A stretch of DNA of 64,000 nt from Acetobacterium sp965140355 (GTDB taxonomy: Bacteria > Bacillota > Clostridia > Eubacteriales > Eubacteriaceae). Within the stretch, counting starts at the first letter, position 1, and each line of letters opens with the position of its first letter. The stretch lies in NCBI GenBank assembly GCA_965140355.1, contig OZ223194.1, forward strand, positions 558,001 through 622,000, in the 5' to 3' direction. Positions 52,576 through 62,941 of the stretch are shown here, in pieces. The position numbers were made by a program, and so were the translations under genes. The notes beneath the pieces were generated by a model, which was not told where the DNA came from, did no database searches, and saw only the letters and a program-made list of their open reading frames with translations.

Positions 52576-54213
52576 TTAATGACGTGGTCTGCTCGAATGA
52601 CGTTTTCGTCCCGGAATTAATCGATTCAGACGACGATAAAATGTTAATAAGGTTCGGCTTCCCGGCAATACCTTAATCTCTTTTTCAGTAATTCCGCGGA
52701 TCAGAATCAGGGCAAACGAATAGACTAAAACCCCAATAATCAAAGAGATCACGATTCCAATAAAGCCTCCCAAAAGAGCTGAAATGCTTTTGTAAGCAAA
52801 AAAAACCAAAATTCCCATAATAACTGCTGCAAATAACGGTTTAATCAGAATATGGAAAAAATCAACATCGACATGGGTGTAGCGTTTAACGGAAAGATAG
52901 TTTGCCACCGTTAGAAAAGCAAAGGTAATGACACTACTGATAACAATTCCCTGAATATTGAAAAACGGGATTGACAAAAAAATCCACCCGGTAAAAAAAC
53001 GAATAATAATCGCGATTCCCAGATTGATCAGTGGAATTCGAAAGCGATCGATCGATTGCAAAATACTCTGAAACGTATTGGATAACATCATGAAAATCGT
53101 CGCATACGAATAGGTACTCAAGATAAACCCACCATAAGGCGAGCCGGGAAAAAGCAAATCAAAGATGCCATAGGATAACACTGATAAACCAATACAGGAC
53201 GGAAAGGCGACTAACAGAATAACCCGAATTGCCAACACAATTTTCTCATTCATTTCCTTGCGATCGCGTTTAGCAAACGATTCAGATATCGCCGGAATCA
53301 TCGCTACCGCCAGATTGCCGCTGATCACCAACGGAATGGTAATTAATGTTTCGGCGTTGGTAAAATCACCAAACATCATCGTCGCGGTGATTTCGTCAAT
53401 CCCGGCAACCGCCAGCCGCGACACATAAATAAACGAATCAACCGTCGAAAACATTGCCACCAGCGCTGATGTCAGAGTGACCGGAATCGAGATAATCACC
53501 AGTCTTTTAAGTAGTTCCCGATTTGATCGTTGTCTTTTTCGCGTTCGTGTTTTCAACAGCCGTTTGTTGGCCGCCACAAATTCATGATAAAGAAAAGATA
53601 ATAAGATTGCCGCTACCAGACCGCCGGCCGTCGCTCCAAAAACCGCGCCGCCAACCCCAAGCCCGATGCCAAACTGCCCCACCATCACCCAGCACAAAAG
53701 CATTCCCAGGAAAACCCGAATAAGCTGCTCAAGAATCTGCGAAATGGCGGTCGGAGTCATAATTTGGAAGCCCTGAAAAAAACCGCGATAGGCTGACACA
53801 AAGGAAATGAATAATGGCGCTAATGCAATGGCCACCAAGGCCGGATAACTCTCCGCGGTCCAATTGGCCACTTCAATAATCCATTCAGCGCCAAAAAATA
53901 AAAACAAACTGGATAACGTCCCCAAAACGACTAAGATAGCCATCGATATCTTGAACACCCGATGGGCCGTGGCATACTCTTTTTTGGCAATATTTTCAGA
54001 TACCATTTTTGATATGGCAACCGGGAAACCCACCGTTGATACCATCAAAAGCAGATTATAAATCGAGGTGACATTCCCATAGATTCCATTCCCATAACTT
54101 CCTACCATTTGGTATAAAGGAATCTTAAAAAAAACGCCCAGCAGCCGGGACAAAATCCCGGCTCCCACTAGAATGCTGGCACCTTTTAAGTAACTTGATG
54201 TTCGTTCAGACAT
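52576..54213 (-). CDS. MurJ/SpoVB-family polysaccharide flippase
   Basis: 545 residues with about fourteen hydrophobic spans. It starts SYLKGASILVGAGILSRLLGVFFKIPLYQMVGSYGNGIYGN, the SpoVB/MATE-like oligosaccharidyl-lipid flippase signature. Likely carries lipid II or another wall precursor across the membrane. Position next to mazG matches yabM. Basic C-terminus. Confidence 0.93.
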   Translation of the reverse strand: MSERTSSYLKGASILVGAGILSRLLGVFFKIPLYQMVGSYGNGIYGNVTSIYNLLLMVSTVGFPVAISKMVSENIAKKEYATAHRVFKISMAILVVLGTLSSLFLFFGAEWIIEVANWTAESYPALVAIALAPLFISFVSAYRGFFQGFQIMTPTAISQILEQLIRVFLGMLLCWVMVGQFGIGLGVGGAVFGATAGGLVAAILLSFLYHEFVAANKRLLKTRTRKRQRSNRELLKRLVIISIPVTLTSALVAMFSTVDSFIYVSRLAVAGIDEITATMMFGDFTNAETLITIPLVISGNLAVAMIPAISESFAKRDRKEMNEKIVLAIRVILLVAFPSCIGLSVLSYGIFDLLFPGSPYGGFILSTYSYATIFMMLSNTFQSILQSIDRFRIPLINLGIAIIIRFFTGWIFLSIPFFNIQGIVISSVITFAFLTVANYLSVKRYTHVDVDFFHILIKPLFAAVIMGILVFFAYKSISALLGGFIGIVISLIIGVLVYSFALILIRGITEKEIKVLPGSRTLLTFYRRLNRLIPGRKRHSSRPRH

Positions 54214-54302
54214 AAATAAACCTCTTTTTACGTTTATGCAAATCCCCAGCGGTGCTTGCAGATTGTTTTTTATTATATCTCATGGACTATTTATACACAA
54301 CT

Positions 54303-54329
54303 AAAAAGCACTGATTTTCAGTGCTTTTT
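54303..54329 (-). terminator. Terminator of the prsA-like gene
   Basis: AAAAAGCACTGA and its complement form a stem with a TTTT loop followed by TTTTTA on the minus strand, ~20 bp after the stop. Confidence 0.85.
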
Positions 54330-54348
54330 ATAATGCTATTTAAATTTT

Positions 54349-55836
54349 TTAGATTCTCTTTTCGTAAACTTTAACATTCAATTCGGTTTTTAGTTCATTC
54401 AAATAGGCCTCTGCCGGTGTTTCAATATCATTAATTTTAATTTTTTCATTCTTAACCAGTTTTGTTTTTAGCTCATCAAACTCATCTGACACTTTTTGCG
54501 TTTTCAGAGTCGCTGTGATTTCATCTTTTTTATCGTCTAAAGAAGGAACTTCGCCGTCCTTTTTATCATATACATAAATAACATGATAACCATAATCGGT
54601 TTTAACAGGCTCACTAACGGTGTTGACGTCCATCGCAAAAGCCGCATCTGAAAATTCACTGACCATTTTTGATTTCGTAAACGCCCCTAAATCAGCTGCT
54701 TCTTTAATGCCATCGGTATCTTTATATTTCGCCATAATAGCATCAAATTCTGCCGCGGTTTTGACATCTTTAGCTTCCGCGTAAATCTGATCGGCCAATG
54801 CCTGATCAGTTGCCAAGATATGTTTAGCCGAAACAGTGCTGGTATCGTAAGAAGCTTTATTGTCATCATAATATTTTTTGATATCACCATCGGTCACTTT
54901 AACTGTGCTTTCGATATTTGCCTGAATCGCTTTAGAAATTGCCGACGCGGTACCATCTTGCAATTCAAATCCTTTAAATTGATCAACTGTTAATAATTTC
55001 GCATCTAAAAATTGTTGCAGTGCTTCATCTCCAGGCAGCAAATAATTTATAAAAGCATCTTGAGTGGTCATGTAACTATCAATGTCTTCCTGTTTCGCGG
55101 TCAAATTATTTTCTTCCGCATATTTAGCTAATGCTTTTTGTTGGGCAATGGTGTTAAAGATTGTTTCATTTGTTTTTTTCATGGTTTCAGCGTCCGTTTT
55201 TAAAGCTGCCTGCGTTTGATAATAAGTTAATAATTCTTCGTTGGCCAAACGATAATTGTAGACATCTTTTTTGACATCTTCCCCACCAACGGTTCCGACC
55301 ACGGTGTCAAGTTCTTTGCTGGGATCGCCTTTAAGTGTATCGATATAATTTGTTTCCATGGTGTTGGCGTAACTGTAATCCAACAGGAACGTATTTAAAA
55401 ACGTTTCAAATGATGTTGGATCGGTATTATAAGTGGTTAAAACAGCCGCATATTTATCTTCACCCAGGCTTGTTTTAAGCGAATCCATCATACTGGTTGC
55501 ATTCGTCGAAATAGCAGACTCATCAACCGTAACGCCATCTTTTTTGGCCTTTGCGGTAAGAGTTTCCACCCGTACCAAATCATCCAGAATATTTTTCTTC
55601 AGGGTTTCCAGTTCAGCTCCGGTTGGAAAGGCTTTACTGCTGGCATCAAAATACATCTGGTAATAAGCCATATAATTATTAAAATTCTCTTTAAGTAACG
55701 GTGTCCCATCAATTTCAGCGATCACCTGTTTCTTGTCCTCTTCAGGATTTACCTTAACCAAACTGCAACCTCCGGCAAAAATACTGACACAAACAATGCC
55801 GGTCAGAATTAAAGCCATGACTCGAGATTTTTTCAT
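54349..55836 (-). CDS. PrsA-like parvulin lipoprotein foldase
   Basis: 495 residues. A lipoprotein signal peptide (VMALILTGIVCVSIFAGGCSLVKV) puts the lipid-bearing Cys near residue 25. A SurA-type N-domain (KENFNNYMAYYQMYF) and a long helical region are followed by a parvulin domain (TVSAKHILATDQALADQIYAEAK ... FSDAAFAMDVNTVSEPVKTDYGYHVIYVYD, about 335-445). It would fold secreted proteins outside the membrane. Between mfd and spoVB, as PrsA-like genes often are. Confidence 0.9.
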   Translation of the reverse strand: MKKSRVMALILTGIVCVSIFAGGCSLVKVNPEEDKKQVIAEIDGTPLLKENFNNYMAYYQMYFDASSKAFPTGAELETLKKNILDDLVRVETLTAKAKKDGVTVDESAISTNATSMMDSLKTSLGEDKYAAVLTTYNTDPTSFETFLNTFLLDYSYANTMETNYIDTLKGDPSKELDTVVGTVGGEDVKKDVYNYRLANEELLTYYQTQAALKTDAETMKKTNETIFNTIAQQKALAKYAEENNLTAKQEDIDSYMTTQDAFINYLLPGDEALQQFLDAKLLTVDQFKGFELQDGTASAISKAIQANIESTVKVTDGDIKKYYDDNKASYDTSTVSAKHILATDQALADQIYAEAKDVKTAAEFDAIMAKYKDTDGIKEAADLGAFTKSKMVSEFSDAAFAMDVNTVSEPVKTDYGYHVIYVYDKKDGEVPSLDDKKDEITATLKTQKVSDEFDELKTKLVKNEKIKINDIETPAEAYLNELKTELNVKVYEKRI

Positions 55837-55919
55837 TTTTTGTCGTTCTCCTCTTCTTTTATAGATATTTTATGAATTTAGACCCTGCCTAGTTTAACAT
55901 ACCACAACTGGTCTTTGCC

Positions 55920-58900
55920 TTAATTCTTCGCAGGTTCGAAGCGGCCAAGAAACTCACTCAAGGCCTTTAAATAAGTTTGATCCCGTTCATGTTTTAAAAT
56001 AATTCGCCAACGAATTTGGTCCCCTTTTCCGGCATTAAACTTAATATTATAGGTGTTGAATAATTCTTTCATCAATTCCGGTTCTGGAATCGGTATTTCT
56101 CGCTGCTTGCCAAAGGTAAATAAAACACTATTCCCACGCTCCCGAATCTCCGTGATGCCAAGCCCGCGACCCAGATGTTTGATCATCGCTAAGGCCATCA
56201 AATTGTAGACGCCATCCGGTATTTCGCCAAAACGGTCTAATAGTTCATCTTCCAACTGATCATAATCATTTTTTGATTTAACATAAGACAATTTTTTATA
56301 AATATCATATTTCAGCTCTTCATCAGAGATATAATTTTCAGGAATATAGCTGCTGACATTCAAATTAATAATCAGTTCGCTGGCCGTGAAATCCAACTCT
56401 TTCCCGAGCCGTTCATGGATTGCTTCATCGAGAATTCGACAATACAGTTCATAACCGATAGCTGCCAGATTTCCCGATTGAGCGGCCCCCAGGATATTCC
56501 CTGCCCCCCGTATTTCAAGATCTCGCAAAGCAATTTTAAAGCCCGAACCAAAAGCCGTAAAATCCTTAATTGCCTTTAACCGTTTCTGGGATATTTCTGA
56601 CAATATTTTGGGTCGGTGAGTCACATAGGTATACCCCTGAACATCGGATCGCCCGACGCGGCCACGCAGTTGGTACAATTGCGAAAGTCCCATATAGTCG
56701 CCATTGTCGATAATCAAGGTATTGGCATTTTTGATGTCCAGACCCGATTCAATAATGGTCGTGGTCACCAAGACATCGTATTCACCTTCTAAAAAGGCAA
56801 TCATAATCTCTTCCAGCTCAGCACCGGTCATTCGGCCATGGGCGACCACTATCCGAGCCTCCGGAACTAACTTTTGAATTTTTCGCGCCACTTCGAAAAT
56901 ATCATGAATCCGATTATGGACGAAGTAGACCTGCCCCTGTCTGGCTAATTCCCGTTGAATGGCATCTTTAACAATCGCTTCGTTGTATTCCATCACATAG
57001 GTTAGGACCGGACGCCGACCCGCTGGCGGCTCATCAATAACACTCATATCGCGAACTCCGATCATTGACATATGCAAAGTTCGGGGAATCGGTGTGGCAC
57101 TCAGGGTTAACACATCGACATTTTCTTTGAGTTGTTTGATCCGTTCTTTATGTCCCACTCCAAAACGTTGTTCCTCATCGACTACCAACAAACCCAAATC
57201 TTTGAATTTGACATCCTTCGATAACAATCGATGGGTTCCGATCACTAAATCAATCTGCCCGACGGTTAATTCTTTTAAAGTCTGATCCTGATTCGTTTTA
57301 CTTCTAAAACGACTTAACAAACCAATACTAACCGGATATTTTTTAAAGCGCTCCAATGCTGTTTGATAATGCTGTTGGGCCAAAATGGTGGTCGGTACTA
57401 AAAAGGCTACTTGTTTACCTTCCATGACTGCTTTGAAAATCGCCCGCAGCGCAACCTCGGTTTTGCCATAACCAACATCCCCGCAAAGCAAACGATCCAT
57501 TGGCCGGGGTGATTCCATATCTTCTTTTATTTCATCAACTGCCTGCAACTGATCATTTGTTTCTTCATACGGAAATGAATCTTCAAACTCCTGCTGCCAG
57601 TTCGAATCAGGGCCATAGGCATAGCCTTTTAAGTTTTGTCGTTTGGCATAAAGGGCAATCAGTTCATCTGCCATTTCGGCAACGGCTGCTTTCACCCGAG
57701 ATTTTGATTTACTCCAGTCATTCGTTCCCAGTTGGTTGATTTTTGGTTTTTTCTCGCCGGTACCAACGTAAACCTGAATGGCATCCATCTGATCAACCGG
57801 ACAATAAAATTTAGCCTCATGGGCATATTCAATAACCATTAAATCCTTGGTGGTCTCATCAATTTTTAATTGTTCAATGCCGCGATAAATACCAATTCCA
57901 TGGGTATCATGAACGACAAAATCACCTTGGTTGAGTTGCGTGAACGAATCAATTTTACGGCCTTTTGAGCGTCTGTGTTTTTTCCCCCGCTTCGCTTCTT
58001 TAATTATCTCACCTTGATTAAGGCAAATTATTTTATCATTGACCAATTCAAAACCGCTGCTGATTTCACCAATGGTCAACTGAATTCCCGGCTCCACCGT
58101 ATCCGTAAAACGGTGAATTTCCGCTTCAGTCAAAATGTCCCTTAATTTTTTCATCCCGTCTTGATCGCGGGCTCTTAGTTGAATAATGGCCTCATTTTGC
58201 AGTTGTTTTTTGATCAATTCGATAAATAGCGGGATCTGACCTAACAGCGAATCGTTTTCTTTGACGCCTAAATCTAATGAAAGCCCTTTTTTACCGCGCG
58301 CTGTAAATAAATGCAGCTTTAATTGCGGTTGCGGTTCCAGTGCTTTTTCGATTCTCGCAAATGAATAAAATTTATTTTTTTCCTCCGCGAACATTAACTG
58401 TTCATCCATCAACGTCTGAAAATCATTGTGCAGCTTATTAATAAAAAGTCCTTGAGCTTCTTTAATTCGCGGTAGTTCATCCCAAATGATCAGGCAGTCG
58501 CCAAGATAATCGAGTAACATCCCTTCCGTTTTAACAAAAGAAAACAGCGTCTCGTCATGGCTACCGGGATCTTCACTAATGCGTTCAATCAAACTTTCAT
58601 AACCACTAATCTGACCATAGCTTTTATTTATTTGTTTTAACGCTTTTTTTCGTTCTTCTAACGTTAAAATAATTTCCCGCCCGGGAAAAATAAAAACGTC
58701 ATCAACGGCCGCGATCGATAACTGTGTTTGCGGATCAAAGGTTCTTAACGACTCAATCAAATCGCCAAAAAATTCAATTCGGTAAGCAGCACTGCCCGTT
58801 GGTGAAAACACATCGATAATCCCGCCGCGATGAGCAAACTGCCCCCTTGCTTCAACTTGCGAAACTGATTCGTAACCCAGTTCAAGCAGATAAGCAATCA

Positions 58901-59366
58901 ACTTATTCGGATCCCAGGTATCATCAACTGCCAAAGTAAAACTAAGCGCTTGAAAGCGCTCTTGAGGCAATTGTTTTTTTAGTAGCGTTTCCGCCCCCAG
59001 TACCGCCACAAATTCTTGATCCGAGGCAAATTTCTCAAAGACGCCTAACCGCTGATGATTAATTTCCTGACTATGAACATCGGCAAAATAATCGTGAATC
59101 GGCTCGGCCGGGAAATACAACACCTGTTCAGCTAAAATCTTTTTTAAATTTTGGGCTGTTTTTTGAGCCAGATAATCGTTCGCAGTCACATAAAGAATCC
59201 GTTTTTTTTTCTGACTAAAAATCAGCCCGGTAAGAACTTCTTTAAAACTGTTACTCAAATTAGAGAGATTGATGATTTCTCCGGCATTTATATTGTTAAG
59301 AATTGTTTGGATCGATTCGACCTGCATGAGGTTTTGATAAAGTAATTCCATGTTCTCTTCTTTCAT
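55920..59366 (-). CDS. mfd: Transcription-repair coupling factor
   Basis: 1148 residues. The UvrB-like N-terminal domain, a CarD-like RNA polymerase interaction domain (DFVVHDTHGIGIYRGIEQL, about 490), a RecG-type helicase core with Walker A LCGDVGYGKTEVALRA and DEEQRFGVGHKERIK, and a C-terminal TRCF domain are in standard order. It removes stalled RNA polymerase and recruits UvrA. An alternative start is residue 6 (ATG). Next to pth, as in Bacillus. Confidence 0.97.
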   Translation of the reverse strand: MKEENMELLYQNLMQVESIQTILNNINAGEIINLSNLSNSFKEVLTGLIFSQKKKRILYVTANDYLAQKTAQNLKKILAEQVLYFPAEPIHDYFADVHSQEINHQRLGVFEKFASDQEFVAVLGAETLLKKQLPQERFQALSFTLAVDDTWDPNKLIAYLLELGYESVSQVEARGQFAHRGGIIDVFSPTGSAAYRIEFFGDLIESLRTFDPQTQLSIAAVDDVFIFPGREIILTLEERKKALKQINKSYGQISGYESLIERISEDPGSHDETLFSFVKTEGMLLDYLGDCLIIWDELPRIKEAQGLFINKLHNDFQTLMDEQLMFAEEKNKFYSFARIEKALEPQPQLKLHLFTARGKKGLSLDLGVKENDSLLGQIPLFIELIKKQLQNEAIIQLRARDQDGMKKLRDILTEAEIHRFTDTVEPGIQLTIGEISSGFELVNDKIICLNQGEIIKEAKRGKKHRRSKGRKIDSFTQLNQGDFVVHDTHGIGIYRGIEQLKIDETTKDLMVIEYAHEAKFYCPVDQMDAIQVYVGTGEKKPKINQLGTNDWSKSKSRVKAAVAEMADELIALYAKRQNLKGYAYGPDSNWQQEFEDSFPYEETNDQLQAVDEIKEDMESPRPMDRLLCGDVGYGKTEVALRAIFKAVMEGKQVAFLVPTTILAQQHYQTALERFKKYPVSIGLLSRFRSKTNQDQTLKELTVGQIDLVIGTHRLLSKDVKFKDLGLLVVDEEQRFGVGHKERIKQLKENVDVLTLSATPIPRTLHMSMIGVRDMSVIDEPPAGRRPVLTYVMEYNEAIVKDAIQRELARQGQVYFVHNRIHDIFEVARKIQKLVPEARIVVAHGRMTGAELEEIMIAFLEGEYDVLVTTTIIESGLDIKNANTLIIDNGDYMGLSQLYQLRGRVGRSDVQGYTYVTHRPKILSEISQKRLKAIKDFTAFGSGFKIALRDLEIRGAGNILGAAQSGNLAAIGYELYCRILDEAIHERLGKELDFTASELIINLNVSSYIPENYISDEELKYDIYKKLSYVKSKNDYDQLEDELLDRFGEIPDGVYNLMALAMIKHLGRGLGITEIRERGNSVLFTFGKQREIPIPEPELMKELFNTYNIKFNAGKGDQIRWRIILKHERDQTYLKALSEFLGRFEPAKN

Positions 59367-59374
59367 TTTAAAAC

Positions 59375-59410
59375 ACCGATAGCCCGGGTTTTTATCCCCG
59401 GGCCCCTGTT
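59375..59410 (-). terminator. GC hairpin between pth and mfd
   Basis: GCCCGGG and CCCGGGC form a stem around GATAAAAA on the minus strand. The T-run is not immediate (GTTTT after six bases), so it is a weak terminator or an RNA-processing hairpin just before mfd. Confidence 0.45.
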
Positions 59411-59481
59411 TTTATTCATTGTTTTCCTTGATTGTTCTTCATATTATTTCGTTTTAACCAATAGTCACAGCTTCTAAACCA

Positions 59482-60111
59482 TTATTTCTGATCTGATCCG
59501 TCATTTCCATCATTTTCAGTTTTTTCAGATTGCTCAACAGCCGTATTTTTTCTCCCATTGATCCGGTTCATAGCCAGATCAATGCCATCTTTGATGAAAT
59601 AATCGACGCCAGCAACCGCATCAATTACCGCTTTTTCCATAATTGGAAACTGGCTTTTCGCAAACCGCCCCAAAACAAAATGAACTAATTCAGATCCCAT
59701 TTCAGGCCGTCCAATGCCAATTCTAATTCTCGAAAACTCCGGACTGCTCAAATGCTGAATCAGCGAACGCATACCATTATGCGTACCCGCACTGCCCCGT
59801 TTTCGGATTCGCACGACCCCGGCCGCCAGATCAATGTCATCATAGATAACGATTAGGTTTTCGATTGGAATGTCATAAAAATTCATCAGTCCGGCCACAC
59901 AAAGTCCGCTATTGTTCATAAATGTCGTTGGCTTCGCCAGCATAATTTTTTGTCCGAACTCGTGATAAACCCCAGTCAGTCCGTTTTGTTCTTTCTTTTT
60001 AACTGCAATTCCTTTTTTTTCACTCACATAATCAATGGTTTCAAAGCCAATATTATGGCGGGTGCCATCATATTCTTTGCCAATGTTTCCCAGTCCAACA
60101 ATCAGATACAT
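59482..60111 (-). CDS. pth: Peptidyl-tRNA hydrolase
   Basis: 209 residues. YLIVGLGNIGKEYDGTRHNIGFE with the catalytic His, KPTTFMNNSGLCVAGL and YDDIDLAAGVVRIRKRGSAGTHNGMRSL are full Pth signatures. It releases tRNA from drop-off peptides. The ATG at 60111 (AGGG upstream) is chosen over 60138 since the family starts at YLIVGLGN. The last ~28 residues are an extra charged tail. Confidence 0.95.
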   Translation of the reverse strand: MYLIVGLGNIGKEYDGTRHNIGFETIDYVSEKKGIAVKKKEQNGLTGVYHEFGQKIMLAKPTTFMNNSGLCVAGLMNFYDIPIENLIVIYDDIDLAAGVVRIRKRGSAGTHNGMRSLIQHLSSPEFSRIRIGIGRPEMGSELVHFVLGRFAKSQFPIMEKAVIDAVAGVDYFIKDGIDLAMNRINGRKNTAVEQSEKTENDGNDGSDQK

Positions 60112-60118
60112 TTTAACC

Positions 60119-61087
60119 CTAAACGTATCGTCCCACAAAAAGCTTGCTCAGTGAGCGACCAAAATGGACATAATCAATCGCCCGACCAAATAAGGTTCCG
60201 GTGGATAATATTTTTATTTTTTCGATTTGTTTTTCTTTGGGAATAACCAAGGTATTAAGCGTCACCAATTCTTCAATCGCCGATTCCTGAATCCGCTTGA
60301 TCGCCGGACCGGAAAAAACACCATGGCTACAGGCTGCAAATACTGAATTGGCGCCGAGATCCAAAAGTGCATTGGCTCCCGACGTGATCGTTCCGGCCGT
60401 GTCAATCATATCATCAACCATAATACAATTTTTCCCTTTAACATCCCCAATAACGTTCATTACTGCGGTTTCATTGGGACGGGGACGTTCCTTATCGATA
60501 ATCGCAAATGGACAATTTAAGCTTCGGGCCAGTTTTCTTGACCGTTTAACACTACCCACATCCGGCGAAACAACAACCATATTTTCCAATTTTTTTTCTT
60601 TGTAATATTCAGTGATCAAAGCGCCGCCAGATAAATGATCCAACGGAATATCAAAGAAGCCCTGAATCTGATTTGAATGAAGATCCATCGTAATAACCCG
60701 GTCGGCACCCGCTGTTGTCAGCAGATTTGCCACCAATTTGGCTGTAATCGGATCTCTGGATTTGGCCTTACGATCTTGTCGAGCATAACCGTAATAAGGA
60801 ATGACCGCATTAATTCGGCCTGCTGATGCCCGTTTCATGGAATCAATAAGAATTAACAACTCCATTAAATTATCATTTACCGGCGTTCCCGTCGACTGAA
60901 TGACAAAAACATCTGCGCCTCGTACTGATTCAAAAACATTCACGCCGATTTCCCCATCACTAAAGGCGACAACCTCTGAATTACATAACTGGACTTCTAA
61001 ATATTCAGCGATTTCCTGCGCCAATGCCATATTTGAATTCCCAGCAATAATCTTAATTCCACTATACTTTCCATCCATGTGTTTCAT
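60119..61087 (-). CDS. prs: Ribose-phosphate pyrophosphokinase
   Basis: 322 residues. IKIIAGNSNMALAQEIAEYL, FSDGEIGVNVFESVRGADVFVIQS, RINAVIPYYGYARQDRKAKSRDPI and the PRPP loop CIMVDDMIDTAGTIT are typical. It makes PRPP for nucleotides, His and Trp. It lies after glmU and before pth as in Bacillus. Confidence 0.96.
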   Translation of the reverse strand: MKHMDGKYSGIKIIAGNSNMALAQEIAEYLEVQLCNSEVVAFSDGEIGVNVFESVRGADVFVIQSTGTPVNDNLMELLILIDSMKRASAGRINAVIPYYGYARQDRKAKSRDPITAKLVANLLTTAGADRVITMDLHSNQIQGFFDIPLDHLSGGALITEYYKEKKLENMVVVSPDVGSVKRSRKLARSLNCPFAIIDKERPRPNETAVMNVIGDVKGKNCIMVDDMIDTAGTITSGANALLDLGANSVFAACSHGVFSGPAIKRIQESAIEELVTLNTLVIPKEKQIEKIKILSTGTLFGRAIDYVHFGRSLSKLFVGRYV

Positions 61088-61134
61088 ACCTCTTCTTAAT
61101 CTTCTCTATTTTTCTTTTTTGGTGTTACGGTGAT

Positions 61135-62499
61135 TTATTTTTTATTTTTTAAATAACTAATTTTATTAACTTGCCTTGCTCTGGCAATAGCCAAGCTATC
61201 TTCGGGGACATCGTCAGTAATCGTCGAACCCGCTGCAATATAAGCACCTTCTCTAACCGTTACCGGAGCAATCAAATTGGTGTTACAACCGACAAAGACA
61301 TTCTTTTCAACCACAGTTCGATATTTTCGCTTTCCATCATAATTCACAAAAACCGTGCCACAACCCAAATTAACATTTTCGCCAACGTCACCGTCGCCGA
61401 TATAGGTCAAATGAGAAGCCTTGGCTCCGTCTGCCATGGTGGAATTTTTAACTTCCACAAAATCTCCGACCTTGCAATGTTTGCCGATCTGGCTGCCCGG
61501 GCGAATATAAGCATAAGGACCAACATTGGTATAATCATCAACACTGCTGTCAACAATCGTTGAACTTTGGATATTAACATTATGCCCAATTTTCACGTTA
61601 GCTAACCGACTATTTGCCCCAATGACACAATCTTTTCCAATTACGGTGGAACCTTCGAGAATCACCCCGGGATAAAGAATCGTATCCTGACCAACTAACA
61701 CTTGCGAGTCAACATAGGTCGTGATCGGATCAATCATCGTCACGCCCGCATCCATCAGTTTTCCGTTAATGCGTTTACGCATCACGGCTTCGGCTTCGGC
61801 CAGTTGCCTTTTTGAATTAACGGCCTGAATATCAGTCGCTTCCGAAGTCACATAAGTCCCCGCTCTTTTCCCCATTTTTCGTATAATCTCAATCACATCG
61901 GTGAGGTAATATTCACCTTGAGCGTTATCGGTTTTTAATTCTTTTAAAGCCAGCCTAAGGGCTTGGGCATCAAAACAATACATCCCGGAGTTAATTTCCT
62001 TAATCTGCTTTTCAGTTGGATTAGCCTCTTTTTCTTCAACAATTTTAAGCAGCTCCCCAGCACCGTTTTTAATCATTCGGCCATACCCGGTTGGTTCTGC
62101 AAATTCAGCTGTTAAAACCGTAGCCGCATAACTGCCCATTTCATGGGCCAAAACCAGACCCCGAATGGTATCGGAACGAATCAACGGAGCATCGCCCACT
62201 AAAACAATCAGATTTCCCTGCAGATTTTCAAAAAAAGGAAGTGCCTGTACCAGAGCATGACCCGTCCCCAGCTGTTTTTGCTGGAGATAAGTCGCAATCC
62301 CGGGGGCCAGACTGGCCCTGACGCACTCAGCTTGAAAGCCAACAATAACGGCAATATCCAAAATTCCGGCATCGCTGCTGGCGGCAATCACATAATCAAG
62401 AATATTCTGCCCGCAAACCTGATGAAGAACTTTGGGTTTTTGGGAGTGCATCCGCGTTCCTTCGCCAGCCGCCAAGATAATGGTTTTTGAAATATTCAT
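61135..62499 (-). CDS. glmU: Bifunctional GlmU (GlcNAc-1-P acetyl-/uridyltransferase)
   Basis: 454 residues. The pyrophosphorylase domain begins KTIILAAGEGTRMHSQKPKVLH and the C-terminal left-handed beta-helix has hexapeptide repeats (VIGKDCVIGANSRLANVKIGHNV, TYIGDGDVGENVNLGCGTVFVNYDG). It supplies UDP-GlcNAc for the wall. The ATG at 62499 is preferred to 62562 because GGAG is upstream and the family starts near KTIILAAGEGT. Confidence 0.96.
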   Translation of the reverse strand: MNISKTIILAAGEGTRMHSQKPKVLHQVCGQNILDYVIAASSDAGILDIAVIVGFQAECVRASLAPGIATYLQQKQLGTGHALVQALPFFENLQGNLIVLVGDAPLIRSDTIRGLVLAHEMGSYAATVLTAEFAEPTGYGRMIKNGAGELLKIVEEKEANPTEKQIKEINSGMYCFDAQALRLALKELKTDNAQGEYYLTDVIEIIRKMGKRAGTYVTSEATDIQAVNSKRQLAEAEAVMRKRINGKLMDAGVTMIDPITTYVDSQVLVGQDTILYPGVILEGSTVIGKDCVIGANSRLANVKIGHNVNIQSSTIVDSSVDDYTNVGPYAYIRPGSQIGKHCKVGDFVEVKNSTMADGAKASHLTYIGDGDVGENVNLGCGTVFVNYDGKRKYRTVVEKNVFVGCNTNLIAPVTVREGAYIAAGSTITDDVPEDSLAIARARQVNKISYLKNKK

Positions 62500-62531
62500 T
62501 TTAATCTCCACATATATGTAATAAATAACAA

Positions 62532-62560
62532 CAAAAAAAGGGAAACACATCCCCTTTTTC
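62532..62560 (-). terminator. Terminator between spoVG and glmU
   Basis: AAAAAGGGGA and TCCCTTTTTTT form a hairpin on the minus strand about 20 bp after the spoVG stop, followed by TTTGTTG. Confidence 0.75.
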
Positions 62561-62579
62561 AACTTTTTTGTTTTACTTT

Positions 62580-62903
62580 TTATTCTTCTTCGTAATCTAC
62601 TTCTAATTCAATTTCTGTTTCTTCTTCATTGGTTACTTGGTTATCCTCTTCTATGGCCTTTTCGTAAGCTCGCAGGACACTCTCCTGCATTTCGCGACGG
62701 GTACCCATATTTATGGGATGTGCAATATCCTTAAATTCACCATCCGGCGTTTTTCGACTAGGCATCGCAATAAAAAATCCGCTTTGACCTTCAATTACCT
62801 TAATATCATGAACAACAAATTGATCATCAAAAGTAACTGAAACGATTGCTCTCATTTTTCCCTCTGGATACGTTTTCCGTACTCTTACGTCTGTTATTTC
62901 CAT
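62580..62903 (-). CDS. spoVG: Septation/sporulation regulator SpoVG
   Basis: 107 residues. ITDVRVRKTYPEGKMRAIVSVTFDDQFVVHDIKVIEG and FFIAMPSRKTPDGEFKDIAHPI are SpoVG; an acidic tail (EETEIELEVDYEEE) follows. RNA/DNA-binding regulator with roles in division and stress also in non-sporulating species. AGGGGAGG upstream. Confidence 0.96.
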   Translation of the reverse strand: MEITDVRVRKTYPEGKMRAIVSVTFDDQFVVHDIKVIEGQSGFFIAMPSRKTPDGEFKDIAHPINMGTRREMQESVLRAYEKAIEEDNQVTNEEETEIELEVDYEEE

Positions 62904-62941
62904 CTCGTAAGCCTCCCCTTTGAAATAAAGTCACATGTCTA